A DNA stretch of 64,000 nucleotides from Chryseobacterium salivictor (GTDB lineage Bacteria > Bacteroidota > Bacteroidia > Flavobacteriales > Weeksellaceae). The notes under the pieces are model-generated. The model worked only from the letters and a program-made list of their open reading frames with translations, had not been told where the DNA came from and made no database searches. The position numbers and the translations under genes were made by a program. Below, piece by piece: positions 18,684 through 27,560 of the stretch. The stretch spans positions 2,046,001-2,110,000 of the forward strand of contig NZ_CP037954.1 of the NCBI RefSeq assembly GCF_004359195.1, in the 5' to 3' direction. Numbering within the stretch: the first letter of the stretch is position 1; each line of letters opens with the position of its first letter.

Positions 18684-19349
18684 TTAAATTACCCCTAAAT
18701 CTTTACAGAATGCAATCAGCTGTTCATTATTATTAATTTTCAATTCCTCTTTTAGAATACTCAGTCTTTTTTCAACACTGCTAAGACTGTTAGGTTTGAT
18801 ATCATTAGTCACGAGATAGGTAGGGATGTTCTTCTGTATAACCCCTTTGGAAAGAAGTGAGACCAAAGTAATGTCATAGGAAGTAAATTCATAGCTGTTT
18901 AGTTTTTTTACTTCATGTTTTATGTCCAGGGCAAGATAATTTTTACCGGCAAATACTGCATCGATTGCCTTTTTAAGTTCTTTAGCATCGTTTCTGGCTT
19001 TTCGCACATAACCGTTAATGCCATTCTCTTTGAATAAACCATCAATAATCCCTGATTTCTGTTCTGCAGAAAAGACAATTATTTTAATGGAGGGAAGAAC
19101 CGCACGAATTGCGCTGACCATTTCTTTACCGTCTTTTAATTTCTGTTCCCTATGATCGGTGTCAAAATGGAGATCTGTAATCACAAGATCGTAGGGTGAA
19201 TGGTCCCTGATGCTTTTCCCGACCTTGGCCATGGCATCATCACAATAGTGTACGTAGTCTACTGTAGGGATATTCAGATCATGAAGTGTTCTCTGTAAGG
19301 AAAGGTTTTGGATTTCGTGATCTTCGGCGATTAAAACTTTTTTAAACAT
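18684..19349 (-). CDS. Response regulator transcription factor
   Basis: The 221-residue protein has an N-terminal receiver domain with the acidic pocket LIAEDHE, the phospho-acceptor Asp59 in LVITDLHFD, a Ser in VFSAEQKSG and Lys in GYVRKAR. The C-terminal half (about 150-221) has helical character like a NarL/LuxR-type HTH, ending SSVEKRLSILKEELKINNNE. It lies 11 bases downstream of a sensor histidine kinase, so the two form a cognate pair. No output target is certain. A CTGACA direct-repeat array upstream of the neighbouring divergent genes (21573-21610) is a candidate site. Confidence 0.88.
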   Translation of the reverse strand: MFKKVLIAEDHEIQNLSLQRTLHDLNIPTVDYVHYCDDAMAKVGKSIRDHSPYDLVITDLHFDTDHREQKLKDGKEMVSAIRAVLPSIKIIVFSAEQKSGIIDGLFKENGINGYVRKARNDAKELKKAIDAVFAGKNYLALDIKHEVKKLNSYEFTSYDITLVSLLSKGVIQKNIPTYLVTNDIKPNSLSSVEKRLSILKEELKINNNEQLIAFCKDLGVI

Positions 19350-19360
19350 AGCATTTTTAT

Positions 19361-21049
19361 TTATAAGCCAGAAAAGGAGAAATCTATTTTTAATCCTTTT
19401 TCTGTTTCAGTGTCAAAAATAATCACTCCCTGCAGATTTACAATACGGGATTCCACATTCCGCATTCCATTTTTAAAAATAGTTTCTTTTTTTATTCCTA
19501 TTCCTGTATCTCTGTAGGCTACCGTAATCCTGTCTTCCATTCTTTCAAATCGTAACGTTACCCGATCTGCATGACTGTGTTTTTTCATGTTAACGAGCAG
19601 TTCTCTCAATATTTGATAGACTTCCCCTTTTTTGATGTGACTGACCCCTTCCCAAATCGATGGGTCATTTCCTGCAATAACTGTCTGTACGTTGTGGGTA
19701 TTAAAATACCCTATTAATTTTCTGATTTTTTCACTGAAAATTTCCGGGCTGTCGTGTACCTCAATACCTTCATACGATATATTCCGGGATCTATCGTAGA
19801 CGTATTCCAAATCATCAAGGGTTTCATCTCTGCTGATCTCCAGATTGTTTTCTAATTTGGTCATCAGCTGATAAATCCCGTTGGCCACCACGTCATGCAC
19901 TTTTTTCGAGTATTTTAACTCCGTTTTTTTTACTTCCAGGTCTTTTTCCTGCTGCAGTCTTTTCCTTCTTTTCTTAGAAGACATTATCACACTTATCATT
20001 GTAATTATCAGTACTGCCGCGATCATCGCCAGATACATCAGTTTCTTTTGAGATTCCAGTTTTTCAACTTTCAGAATACTGTTTTCGGCTTTGCTTTTTT
20101 CTACCCCATACCGGATCAGAGCAAATTGATTTTTGGCTTTGCTGCTTTTTAATTGAATTTCGGCACTAAGGGTATTGTACGTCTGAAAATTGTCAAGGTA
20201 ATTATTTTTATCCAAAATAATGATTCTCTTAATGGCCTCCAGAACATCCGGAGTACTATTGGCTTCTACCGCCGCCTGTTTCATTTGTTTTGCAAACTGT
20301 AAGGAGACTGCAGGATCTTTATCGGCATAGTAATCACACAGATTGATATAGCTTGAATTTAAACCATGTCTGTTACCGTCTTTCAGTCTGATTTTTAAGG
20401 CCTTATGGTAATAGGGTACAGGATTAAAAGTGTTGTCACTAAAATGTTTTGCATAAGCCCAATTGTTTAAAGCTCTTGCATAATTGATGCTGTCTTTAAC
20501 CTGAAGTGCAACTTCCAAATTCCGAAGGGCATTTTTAAAGTCCCCTCTCATTATTAATACATCCCCAATATTATTATAATACACATATTTATTTTCGGGA
20601 TGGGTGACAAATTTTAAAGCCAGTTTATAAAAATTCTCAGCATGATCAAAGTTTTTAAGTTTAGTTGATGCAATGGCAAGATTATTATAATTTGCCGCTA
20701 AAAAGCTTTTAGAAATACTGTCATTTTTATCAACCAACAGCGTGTCGGCTTCCAGTGAGGTTTCAATACTTCCAAAATAATCTCCGTTGTCACACTGTAT
20801 TATTGCCATATTGATAGAAGCCTGTGCGGCTTTTACAGAATCGTTATTCAGTAAATATTCATCTTTTGCTATGCTGTAATAATAAAATGCAGAATCGGAA
20901 AGCTTCTCCCCTCTAAATAAATTAGCTTTGTCGTGATTCTTACTGTTGACTGCAGGATTTTTATTTACAGGATCCTGTTTTTTACAGGAATAGAAAGTAA
21001 AAAAGATTAGAATTAATATCATTCTGAACATATTCAATTTTTCATGCAA
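19361..21049 (-). CDS. TPR-containing sensor histidine kinase, lipoprotein-type N-terminus
   Basis: The 562-residue protein begins with a lipobox-like signal (ILIFFTFYSC, Cys22). TPR repeats follow to about residue 325, then one membrane helix (about 338-356, MYLAMIAAVLIITMISVIM). The kinase region has the dimerisation His in KKVHDVVANG (His385) and an HATPase_c domain with the N-box LRELLVNMKKHSHA and G1 box YRDTGIGIKKE. This is the NarX/DesK-like HisKA_3 arrangement. The TPR part is predicted to be periplasmic and may sense an envelope signal. A lipid-modified Cys plus an internal helix is an odd combination, so the N-terminal helix may be a plain signal peptide instead. An internal start at 21031 is equally possible. 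The response regulator follows in the same operon. Confidence 0.88.
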   Translation of the reverse strand: MHEKLNMFRMILILIFFTFYSCKKQDPVNKNPAVNSKNHDKANLFRGEKLSDSAFYYYSIAKDEYLLNNDSVKAAQASINMAIIQCDNGDYFGSIETSLEADTLLVDKNDSISKSFLAANYNNLAIASTKLKNFDHAENFYKLALKFVTHPENKYVYYNNIGDVLIMRGDFKNALRNLEVALQVKDSINYARALNNWAYAKHFSDNTFNPVPYYHKALKIRLKDGNRHGLNSSYINLCDYYADKDPAVSLQFAKQMKQAAVEANSTPDVLEAIKRIIILDKNNYLDNFQTYNTLSAEIQLKSSKAKNQFALIRYGVEKSKAENSILKVEKLESQKKLMYLAMIAAVLIITMISVIMSSKKRRKRLQQEKDLEVKKTELKYSKKVHDVVANGIYQLMTKLENNLEISRDETLDDLEYVYDRSRNISYEGIEVHDSPEIFSEKIRKLIGYFNTHNVQTVIAGNDPSIWEGVSHIKKGEVYQILRELLVNMKKHSHADRVTLRFERMEDRITVAYRDTGIGIKKETIFKNGMRNVESRIVNLQGVIIFDTETEKGLKIDFSFSGL

Positions 21050-21106
21050 AATAATGAAAAAAGGCAGATATCCGGTATCTGCCTCTTCATAAATGTGTTA
21101 TTATGG

Positions 21107-21319
21107 TTATGGAGTAGGTGGAGTCTGTCCTGTATTCCCGCCAATTGGTCCATGAGGCCCACCAGTACCATCGCCACCGTCGGTTTCTGTTCCCGGGTCA
21201 AGGCCTTCTGTATGAGTGCTGGTTTGGATTCCTACATTGTTTGAATTTTTGTAATAAGTAGTGTTTCCATTATGGTTTCCCCATGCTAATCCCAATAGCA
21301 TTAATAAGAATTGTATCAT
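21107..21319 (-). CDS. Small Gly/Pro-rich peptide of unknown function
   Basis: About 70 residues from the chosen Met (MIQFLLMLLGLAWGNHNGNT). A short hydrophobic leader is followed by a Gly/Asp/Thr/Pro-rich tail (TEGLDPGTETDGGDGTGG, GGNTGQTPPTP). The longer frame to 21463 begins with an implausible Cys-rich leader, so the internal start is preferred. It resembles small uncharacterised peptides seen in Chryseobacterium-type genomes. It is encoded just upstream of the TPR kinase, 58 bases away in the same orientation, so it may belong to the same transcription unit and even be the sensed or controlled product. That is inference from position only. Confidence 0.55.
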   Translation of the reverse strand: MIQFLLMLLGLAWGNHNGNTTYYKNSNNVGIQTSTHTEGLDPGTETDGGDGTGGPHGPIGGNTGQTPPTP

Positions 21320-21572
21320 CGTTTTAAAATTTAAAAATTGACATTGATGTTCTTCCCCGCAAAACTGATTGCAGGCGGTGTTACATGTTTTTAAAAAAGA
21401 AGCGCTTCTTAAATTTTGGGAAGTGAACCCTTTGAAAACAGAAGAGAAAGCACCGCTTCCCAACCCAGAGATTTATCCTCCGTTTTCTCAGGTATTCAGA
21501 AATCAGTTGGTTTGTTGTTTAGTTTCTCACTGATTTCTATGGCAAAGTAACGTCGGGCAAGGGCCAAAAACA

Positions 21573-21610
21573 CTGACAGATTTCTGACAGCGGCTGACAT
21601 CATTCTGACA
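21573..21610. promoter_or_regulatory. Four helically phased CTGACA direct repeats
   Basis: CTGACA occurs at 21573, 21584, 21594 and 21605, with spacings of 11, 10 and 11 bases, about one DNA turn each. The site lies in the intergenic region between the divergent small-peptide gene and the gene at 21758. It looks like a multimeric regulator binding site. Confidence 0.6.
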
Positions 21611-21757
21611 TTGATGGTGATTTGGTTTTTTTGGTTATTAAAAAAAGATCAATGGCCTGCGATAAGAACCTCCAGTATATTATCAGGCGTTTTAACGGGA
21701 TCCCGTAGCGTTATGTTAAAAAAAATCGCTTTTTTTGTAATAATTTAATAATCAGTC

Positions 21758-22546
21758 ATGTTTACGAAAAAACAATTGGTGGAAGAGGTTTTTGATAAGG
21801 CTAAAAGGGAATCAGGAAAGAGTACGAAAAACGGTTTATCTGAATATCTTGTGATAACGTTGGAAGAAAAAGTGAGTCTCAGCATCTCGGAGCGAACGCT
21901 TATTCGTTATTATGATACCTATGTCATCAACAGTACAAAAAAAAATGAAATAGAAATTGACTCCAATACTTTGGATAAGCTTAGTCAGTATTTAAGCTAC
22001 CGCTGTTTTGAGCACTTTGTTAATCCAAATGAGTTTGTTCTTGATGGGGTAGAAGCCGCGAATGTCCATCGTCCGATCGGGGTTTACCAGGACTTGACAA
22101 AAGTGGTAGAAGGAGGGTTGCACATCAACATCCATAATATGATAAGACTCCCCGATTTTATCAAAAATAATAAAGGAATGAGTTTAGGGATGATGGGTGT
22201 ACTCATCGCAAGTGGTTCTTTTGCTCATTTTAACGGCTCTTTTCAGAAGAAGGATCATATGTACTGGAATGGAGTGGAGTACAGGTTGACTGCGGCGCAA
22301 GACCGTAATCCGAAGCATGCAGTTATTCCGCTGGATACGGTACAGTTTAAATATTTTAAGAAGATTACCCGTCCGGACACCTTAGATCTCGACAATGGAT
22401 TGAATAAGGTTTGGTACTCTAAATATCGGAATAAGGTCGAATTCTTTACGATGGATGGGACGAATCCGGATAATCATAAGGAACTCAAACCCGTATCTGA
22501 AGGGATTTTGGAGAAATATGCAGGAAAAAAAACCACTGAAAAGTGA
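21758..22546 (+). CDS. Hypothetical protein with N-terminal helical domain and one hydrophobic segment
   Basis: The 262-residue protein starts MFTKKQLVEEVFDKAKRESG, a helical N-terminal part containing SISERTLIRYYDTYV. That part could be a winged-helix or DNA-binding-like module. A hydrophobic segment follows at about 143-160 (MSLGMMGVLIASGSFAHF), then a beta-rich C-terminal half (YWNGVEYRLTAAQDRNPKHA). No named family was recognised. It may be a membrane-tethered regulator, as the N-terminal half is soluble and basic and the C-terminal half would lie outside. The divergent two-component cluster and the CTGACA array 148 bases upstream suggest linked control. Confidence 0.7.
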   Translation: MFTKKQLVEEVFDKAKRESGKSTKNGLSEYLVITLEEKVSLSISERTLIRYYDTYVINSTKKNEIEIDSNTLDKLSQYLSYRCFEHFVNPNEFVLDGVEAANVHRPIGVYQDLTKVVEGGLHINIHNMIRLPDFIKNNKGMSLGMMGVLIASGSFAHFNGSFQKKDHMYWNGVEYRLTAAQDRNPKHAVIPLDTVQFKYFKKITRPDTLDLDNGLNKVWYSKYRNKVEFFTMDGTNPDNHKELKPVSEGILEKYAGKKTTEK

Positions 22547-22942
22547 ATTAAATAAAAAAAGATACCGAATTAAGAAATTAATTTCAAGCTGTCAGGTTCT
22601 ATTTTTTTATAGGGTAGATACGCTCTAGTTGATCCGCTACAAAATCCCCAAAAAGAATCCAGTTACTATTCTTATGTAAAAAGGTGTTGCTCCATCTTCT
22701 AGGAAGATCATTTCATGAATCAAATTAGGAAAAGAAAGCATGTTGTTTTCACCGCTATGCATAATCACTTAAATAAAACTTTATCAGTGTTCCACAAAAA
22801 AAATCCCAACTCCCGTCAGGATTTTGTTACCTATAAATAACCGCCTTTCCTTTATTCATAATGGAAATCAGGAACTGTTCGGTTTCCTGTCTTGCAGACA
22901 AAACGACCTGAGGCCCAGCCGAACAGAGCGCCAAGTGATACA
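22547..22942. other. Gene-free interval
   Basis: Only short broken frames; nothing recognised. Confidence 0.5.
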
Positions 22943-23458
22943 TTAATTCTTTGAACAATTGTTATAAGATTCAATAACTCTTTCTATATTTTCAGTTGGA
23001 TATTTTTCTTTATTATTCCAATCTTCCAGTACCGTCGGACAATCTGAAATTAGTTTTGAAATGGTATTTCTATTGGAGGTATTACTGCGTAATTTTATAA
23101 TTTTATTATCTTTTACCAGTACGTTTGCCAGTACTATTGATTTTGTATAAAAATCCCAGTCATCAATATGATACAAGCTCAATTTTCCTTTAATTCTTTC
23201 CACATAGAATTGATTTTTATTATTCAAAAGAGAAACATATTTGACTGGTGCACCAACAAAAACTGAAAATAATTTAATTTCGTGTGGCTTATATTTCTTC
23301 TTTTGCCCATTTTCTAAAACGATTAGTCTTTCATACGAATGTTTTAGAATGTCACACTTTATTGTATCGTTATTATTTGTTACATAATATTCCCCAAATT
23401 TTTGTGAAAAAATGAAACAAGAACAAAATATAAAAAGAATAGGAAAAAAAGATTTCAT
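22943..23458 (-). CDS. Secreted hypothetical protein
   Basis: The 171-residue protein has a clear signal peptide (MKSFFPILFIFCSCFIFSQ) with a likely cut after SQ. The mature part is beta-rich and charged. It opens GEYYVTNNNDTIKCDILKHS, a pattern also seen in Bacteroidota periplasmic proteins that begin with a short GY(Y/I)(V/I)TxxNDTI-type beta motif. No enzyme motif is visible. Two cysteines remain in the mature protein (CDIL, SDCPTVL) plus one near the end (NNCSKN). It stands alone between two gene-free stretches. The function is unknown. Confidence 0.7.
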   Translation of the reverse strand: MKSFFPILFIFCSCFIFSQKFGEYYVTNNNDTIKCDILKHSYERLIVLENGQKKKYKPHEIKLFSVFVGAPVKYVSLLNNKNQFYVERIKGKLSLYHIDDWDFYTKSIVLANVLVKDNKIIKLRSNTSNRNTISKLISDCPTVLEDWNNKEKYPTENIERVIESYNNCSKN

Positions 23459-23859
23459 TGGTTGGTTTTTATTAATAACATTTCAGCGAGTGGCAGTCTG
23501 TGAAAAAAAATTCCGTTTATTATTTTCAAAAATAGCTATATATTTTAATAAAAGAAGCGAAAACATTATATTTAATGATGTAAAATAGGGATGGAAGCAT
23601 GAAAAGTTAAATGTTTTTTTAGTTTTCTGTAAAAGGCTTTAATCACAAAAAAAGCAGTCTTTCTAAAAAAACAGCTTTGATGATCTCTATTTTAAAAATG
23701 ACAACTCGATAGACTGCCAAAATGCTGTTGAAAGGCCGCCGAAGGTTCCGTTCAACAGGCTTTCATTCTTTGCCTTTCCGGCCCAAACGTCCCAACACGT
23801 AAAAGAATGAGGTACAGCTCATGTTCAGTCATTAGCGGTTCGGGCTTGGTATGATGTAT
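23459..23859. other. Gene-free interval with a long weak inverted repeat
   Basis: GCAGTCT (about 23653) and AGACTGC (about 23712) form inverted arms about 50 bases apart. No gene or T-tract terminator is evident. Confidence 0.4.
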
Positions 23860-24318
23860 CTATTGTTCTTCTTCGTCAAAATTATCAAAATAGGAAAAAT
23901 CTTTTGTTATCAGTCCGTTTTCAATGGTGAAAATAACGCAAATAGGTAATTCAAATTTCACATTGTCCGTTCCCGTTCCAGTGGATACGAATTCTACAAT
24001 GATATGTTGGTCCCCCGAAGGATAAGTTTGAATAACCTCATCATGAAGGTCTGGGAAAACTTTATGGAGCTCTGCATATTTGTCTGCAATTTGTTGTCTT
24101 GTTTGTTTTACAATTCCCTGTCCCAGTGACGGATCTTTAAAATCGGCAGTTTCAGCATACATATCAGCCATTTTTATCCATTCGTGATTGTTGAAATGTT
24201 CAAAATATTGCTGAACCAATTTTTCATTTGTTGAGGTCTCCATCGTTTTTTCTTTTGTTTGATTGTTACAGCCGATTAGTATAAAAGTCAGCATCAATAA
24301 GGATAATATTGTTCTCAT
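23860..24318 (-). CDS. SnoaL/NTF2-like lipoprotein
   Basis: The 152-residue protein has a lipoprotein signal with lipobox LIGC (Cys17), then a single NTF2-like domain. LVQQYFEHFNNHEWIKMADM, the DPSLGQG turn, LHKVFPDLHDEVI and the beta strands IVEFVSTGTGT and CVIFTIENGLITKDFSYFD match the SnoaL-like polyketide-cyclase fold. These domains bind small hydrophobic molecules or act as isomerases, and the substrate here is unknown. The protein would be anchored on the periplasmic side of a membrane. No operon partner. Confidence 0.82.
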   Translation of the reverse strand: MRTILSLLMLTFILIGCNNQTKEKTMETSTNEKLVQQYFEHFNNHEWIKMADMYAETADFKDPSLGQGIVKQTRQQIADKYAELHKVFPDLHDEVIQTYPSGDQHIIVEFVSTGTGTDNVKFELPICVIFTIENGLITKDFSYFDNFDEEEQ

Positions 24319-24691
24319 AGCATAATTGATTAGTTTTCTGCAATTTAGATCATTTTCTGATCACTTTTTGGCTAACGTAAAAAATACGGGTTTTATCCAT
24401 TCGTAATTGTTTCCAAATGGTCCGTAGACCATTCAAATATATACATTTGTTTTTAATTGTTTCCTCCGGAACATATTCTAAAACGACAGGCATGGAGATT
24501 AAAAATAAAAACCAAACAAAGATTGAGCATGAGCGATGAAGTTTGATACAGGTTTTTATTATCAGCTTAAAAATTCTGCTGAGCACCCGTTTTCTTTTGT
24601 CTGGGAATTTGAAACTCAGGAGACCGGTAAAAAACAGGTTTGCACCCCTTAGAATCGGGGACTGCGGTATCTGCCTCCTGAACTCTACTTG
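24319..24691. other. Gene-free interval
   Basis: Contains only short frames. The last part (about 24640-24691) may already be the decayed 5' end of the following pseudogene. Confidence 0.45.
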
Positions 24692-25046
24692 AAAATTCAG
24701 GATTATCAGGGAGCATCAAGGTATTTCAATTGATTTCATAAAAATTTTCCGGAGGAGTCGGGTTATCCTGTTTTTCTGTTGGAGTGCGCAATCACTCTTT
24801 TTAAAATGGGAAATATTAAAAATGCTGAAGATCAAATTTTGAAAACGTATTCTTCAAATGCCTATATCATTCTGCTTTTTTAGAGATTGAGAATAATGAC
24901 CTTTCTATTTCTGAAATTTCTAACTGGGAAACTCCTATTATTGCTGAGAATTTGGTTTATTCGAAAAATGATCCGGAGCTTTTGGATTTTGCTGACTGGC
25001 TTTCAGACTTTATAAAAGAAGGAAGATTTGATAATGGTGCCTTATG
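24692..25046 (+). pseudogene. Decayed TPR-like / hypothetical protein gene (one stop, one frameshift)
   Basis: The frame reads IQDYQGASRYFN, a TGA stop, then FHKNFPEESGYPVFLLECAI and TLFKMGNIKNAEDQILKTYS. It then shifts frame at a T-run near 24880 and continues EIENNDLSISEISNWETPII and ENLVYSKNDPELLDFADWLS. The pieces join into one helical protein that resembles TPR-like hypothetical proteins of Bacteroidota. The start is lost. Two independent lesions show a dead gene. Confidence 0.65.
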
Positions 25047-25102
25047 ATGATCAGTTGTTATTTCATTCAATAGTTACCACATCAAGACTCTTTGCTTGCT
25101 GA

Positions 25103-25633
25103 TTACATTAATGATTCTCTGGAATTTCTGAATTTTTCAGCTAAAAGGGAAAGTTTAATCTCGATCTGCCTTTTTCTTTGGTTGCTGCCTTTAAAATTAG
25201 CTTTAATGCTTTTTATTTTCTCAAGCAGCGTTACTGTTTCGTCAAATAACGCTGCATATTTACTGCCTGATGAAAATTCCATAATTTTGATGTTATTTTC
25301 TGCGATGCAAATGATCTTTAGCAGGATTTCTTTTTTTTCTTTTTCCTGTACCAGTTTTAGTGCCTTTCTTTCTGCTTTCAATCTCTTTGCAGTCTCATAT
25401 TCCTCCAGTATTTTCTCTGTTTTCGGGCTGATATATGCTTCTCCCATTTTTGAAGTCAGATGCCAGCCGCAACATACGTTACAGAAATAACTTCTTATAG
25501 GAGCATAGCCGTTTACAGATTCAATTTCTTCATTATTGAATCTCATAAATGTCTGTGCTTTTACTTCTGTTTCGAAGAGCATTTTTTGCCGTCCGCAGTC
25601 ATAACAAAACACCTTGTTTTTAAAAGGTTTCAT
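25103..25633 (-). CDS. Hypothetical protein with zinc-finger-like cysteines and a C-terminal coiled coil
   Basis: The 176-residue protein has an N-terminal CYDCGRQK motif (Cys9, Cys12) and a second cluster YFCNVCCGWHLTSK about 40 residues later. The two are spaced like a treble-clef or ribbon zinc site. From about residue 70 it is strongly helical and charged (ETAKRLKAERKALKLVQEKE), a probable coiled coil. No known family was recognised. The second Cys cluster with CGxWHLT is reminiscent of plasmid- or phage-borne zinc proteins found next to mobile DNA. The neighbouring IS110 element fits that, but the function is unknown. Confidence 0.65.
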   Translation of the reverse strand: MKPFKNKVFCYDCGRQKMLFETEVKAQTFMRFNNEEIESVNGYAPIRSYFCNVCCGWHLTSKMGEAYISPKTEKILEEYETAKRLKAERKALKLVQEKEKKEILLKIICIAENNIKIMEFSSGSKYAALFDETVTLLEKIKSIKANFKGSNQRKRQIEIKLSLLAEKFRNSRESLM

Positions 25634-26076
25634 CAGAAAATCTTTTATAGCTGTTAATCAGTGAGTTGAAGTTACAAATTTACAAATATTACGATACCCG
25701 AATTTTTTATTTTTTTTGATTGAGGTTTCCACGGTATTGATTGTTGTCAGCGGAAATGATAAGAAGTCATCGTTCGAATTTTGCAGTTATTTTGTACCAC
25801 ACGATTTTTAAATCCTATCGATATCGATGAAGTATTCAGCGTCGTATGCTTCTTCATGTTTACTGGAAGGCTACTTTAATCATAACGAATCAGGGATTCA
25901 CTAATGCAGGGTCATTTTGAAAAAAGAAGAAAGTAATTGAAAGAGAAGGTGAAACGACTGGTTATTGAAATGTTAATAGAGAAGAGATAGGGTTAATTAA
26001 ACCCCAATTCCCATCCATATTGCTGATATAAAAACTTCGAAAGGAGAGGACACTTCGGAGAGCAGGGATGTCCTCA
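25634..26076. other. Gene-free flank of the IS110 element
   Basis: No gene. The last six bases before the element (TCCTCA, 26071-26076) form the left half of the reconstructed insertion target. A CTTCGGAG motif occurs at 26053-26060. Confidence 0.5.
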
Positions 26077-26108
26077 CTCATATCTTTGTATAAATATTAA
26101 ATAAACAG

Positions 26109-26250
26109 GCAAGGATGAAACTTGTTCTCCTGACAGATACGTTTTACGATATCGCTCCGAAGGAAAAACATCCTTGCTTTAACCACTAGAGCTTCAATTA
26201 GTACTTAAACACTTTCTATATTTAAGATTGATGTTGTATAAAATATGAGT
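26109..26250 (+). ncRNA. Candidate bridge RNA of IS110 copy 1
   Basis: The noncoding left end folds into a hairpin closed by GCAAGGATG (26109-26117) and CATCCTTGC (26169-26177). Its loop holds TCCTGA (26128-26133), 5 of 6 identical to the left target half TCCTCA. It also holds CTCCGAAG (26155-26162), the reverse complement of the right target CTTCGGAG. Further 3', TAGTAC (26199-26204) equals the element's right end and ATATGAG (26243-26249) is the reverse complement of the left end CTCATAT. These four guide-like matches follow the target-loop/donor-loop plan of IS110 bridge RNAs. The RNA boundaries are approximate. Confidence 0.75.
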
Positions 26251-26293
26251 GAAGGCAAAAACTGGTTATCGTTTATTTACAAAACAAATTATT

Positions 26294-27340
26294 ATGCTAA
26301 AATATTCCGTCGGGCTTGATATTTCAAGCAAAAAAATCGACTGCTGTTTCAGCAGTATCGACATGGGTCAAAAAGTGACAGTTCAATCTACTGTTACAGT
26401 TTGCAACAATCCCACAGGGTTTAATTTATTGGCAGACTGGATTGCCAAAAACCATAGGCAGAAAGATATTGCCTTGGTGATTTGCATGGAAGCGACAGGG
26501 GTTTATTATGAGTCATGCGCACTTTTCCTTTTTGAAAAAGGCTGCAAAGTCTCGGTTATTCTTCCAAATAAGGCGAAGAAGTATCTGCAGGCACTTGGGC
26601 TTAAGTCGAAAAATGATTCCATTGATGCAAAAGGTTTGGCACAAATGGGAGCAGAGCAAAACCTTAAGCTATGGGAACCAATGGGCAAATATTTTTATGA
26701 ACTTAGACAGTTTACCCGTCAATATCAGAATATCCAGAAGCAGATCACGGTTTATAGGAACCAACTTCATTCATTAAAAAATTCCATGTATATCAACAAA
26801 GCTATTGTGAAACAGCTTGAGCAGGTCATCAAACTTTTCACAAAGCAGCTGAAAGAACTGGAAGAACAAATCAAAAATCATTTGGAATCCAATCCTGAAG
26901 TAATGCAGAAAACAGAGAATATCTGTAAGATAAAAGGAGTGGGAATTCTTTCCCTGGCTACCGTGTTGGCGGAAACCAACGGATTTTCTTTATTTGAAAG
27001 TTCCCGGCAGCTTGTATCTTTTGCAGGTTATGATGTGGTAGAAAACCAGTCAGGAAAAAGGGTTGGAAAAACCAAAATATCCAAAAAAGGAAATTCTCGT
27101 ATCAGGCGAATTTTGTTTATGCCTGCATTTACGGTTGTAAGGTGCAAGGAAGCTCCCTTTCTAAATTTATATACCCGTACATTTTCAAATCACGGAATAA
27201 AGATGAAAAGTTATGTCGCAGTGCAGAAAAAATTACTTGTGATCATTTATTCGCTATACAAAAACAATCAGCCTTATGATCCCAAAAGACAAAATATCCA
27301 AGAAAAGGAGCAGGTGCTTGCCTCTCTGCTTGCCTCGTAG
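26294..27340 (+). CDS. IS110-family transposase (DEDD-type recombinase), copy 1
   Basis: The 348-residue protein has an N-terminal RuvC-like DEDD domain: Asp9 in VGLDISSKK, Glu66 in CMEATGVYYE, and Asp108/Asp111 in SKNDSIDAKG. A coiled-coil middle follows (about 150-215), then the C-terminal Tnp domain with KGVGILSLATVLAETNGF and ISKKGNSRIRRILF. IS110 recombinases insert circular elements into RNA-specified targets. The frame runs 15 codons further up to 26249, but the ATG at 26294 (MLKYSVGLD) is the family start and leaves the noncoding RNA intact. It differs from copy 2 at six residues by eye. Confidence 0.96.
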   Translation: MLKYSVGLDISSKKIDCCFSSIDMGQKVTVQSTVTVCNNPTGFNLLADWIAKNHRQKDIALVICMEATGVYYESCALFLFEKGCKVSVILPNKAKKYLQALGLKSKNDSIDAKGLAQMGAEQNLKLWEPMGKYFYELRQFTRQYQNIQKQITVYRNQLHSLKNSMYINKAIVKQLEQVIKLFTKQLKELEEQIKNHLESNPEVMQKTENICKIKGVGILSLATVLAETNGFSLFESSRQLVSFAGYDVVENQSGKRVGKTKISKKGNSRIRRILFMPAFTVVRCKEAPFLNLYTRTFSNHGIKMKSYVAVQKKLLVIIYSLYKNNQPYDPKRQNIQEKEQVLASLLAS

Positions 27341-27374
27341 AGGCAAAAAAATAGCCTCATTAACCTGAGGCTAT
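27332..27374 (+). terminator. Hairpins after the transposase gene (copy 1)
   Basis: GCCTC gta GAGGC (27332-27344) spans the stop region. ATAGCCTCA (27351-27359) / TGAGGCTAT (27366-27374) follows after an A-run. The same structure is present in copy 2. It may end transcription or protect the element from read-in transcription. Confidence 0.5.
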
Positions 27375-27560
27375 ACAAGGTAAACATCCAGGGAAATATC
27401 ACAGTTTGCTTCCTCTCTGCATTTGCAAAATTATATAAAAAAACTTAAAGAAATATTTGTATTTTCAGATAGTACCTTCGGAGTGCTGGAATATAACAAT
27501 ATGCTCTATTTTTTTAAATAAAACAATTCAGCACTTTAAATCTACGGGTTTTCTTATTTC

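Larger units (their letters stand above)
26077..27477 (+). mobile_element. IS110-family insertion sequence, copy 1 (1,401 bp)
   Basis: The boundaries were set by comparing this copy with the inverted copy at 30335-31735. Identity begins at CTCATATC (26077) and ends at TAGTACCT (27477) in both, giving the same length of 1,401 bp. CT dinucleotides at both ends match the IS110 core. There are no long terminal inverted repeats and no clear target duplication beyond CT, as expected for the family. The element consists of a roughly 215-base noncoding left end, one transposase gene and a roughly 135-base right end. Confidence 0.9.
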
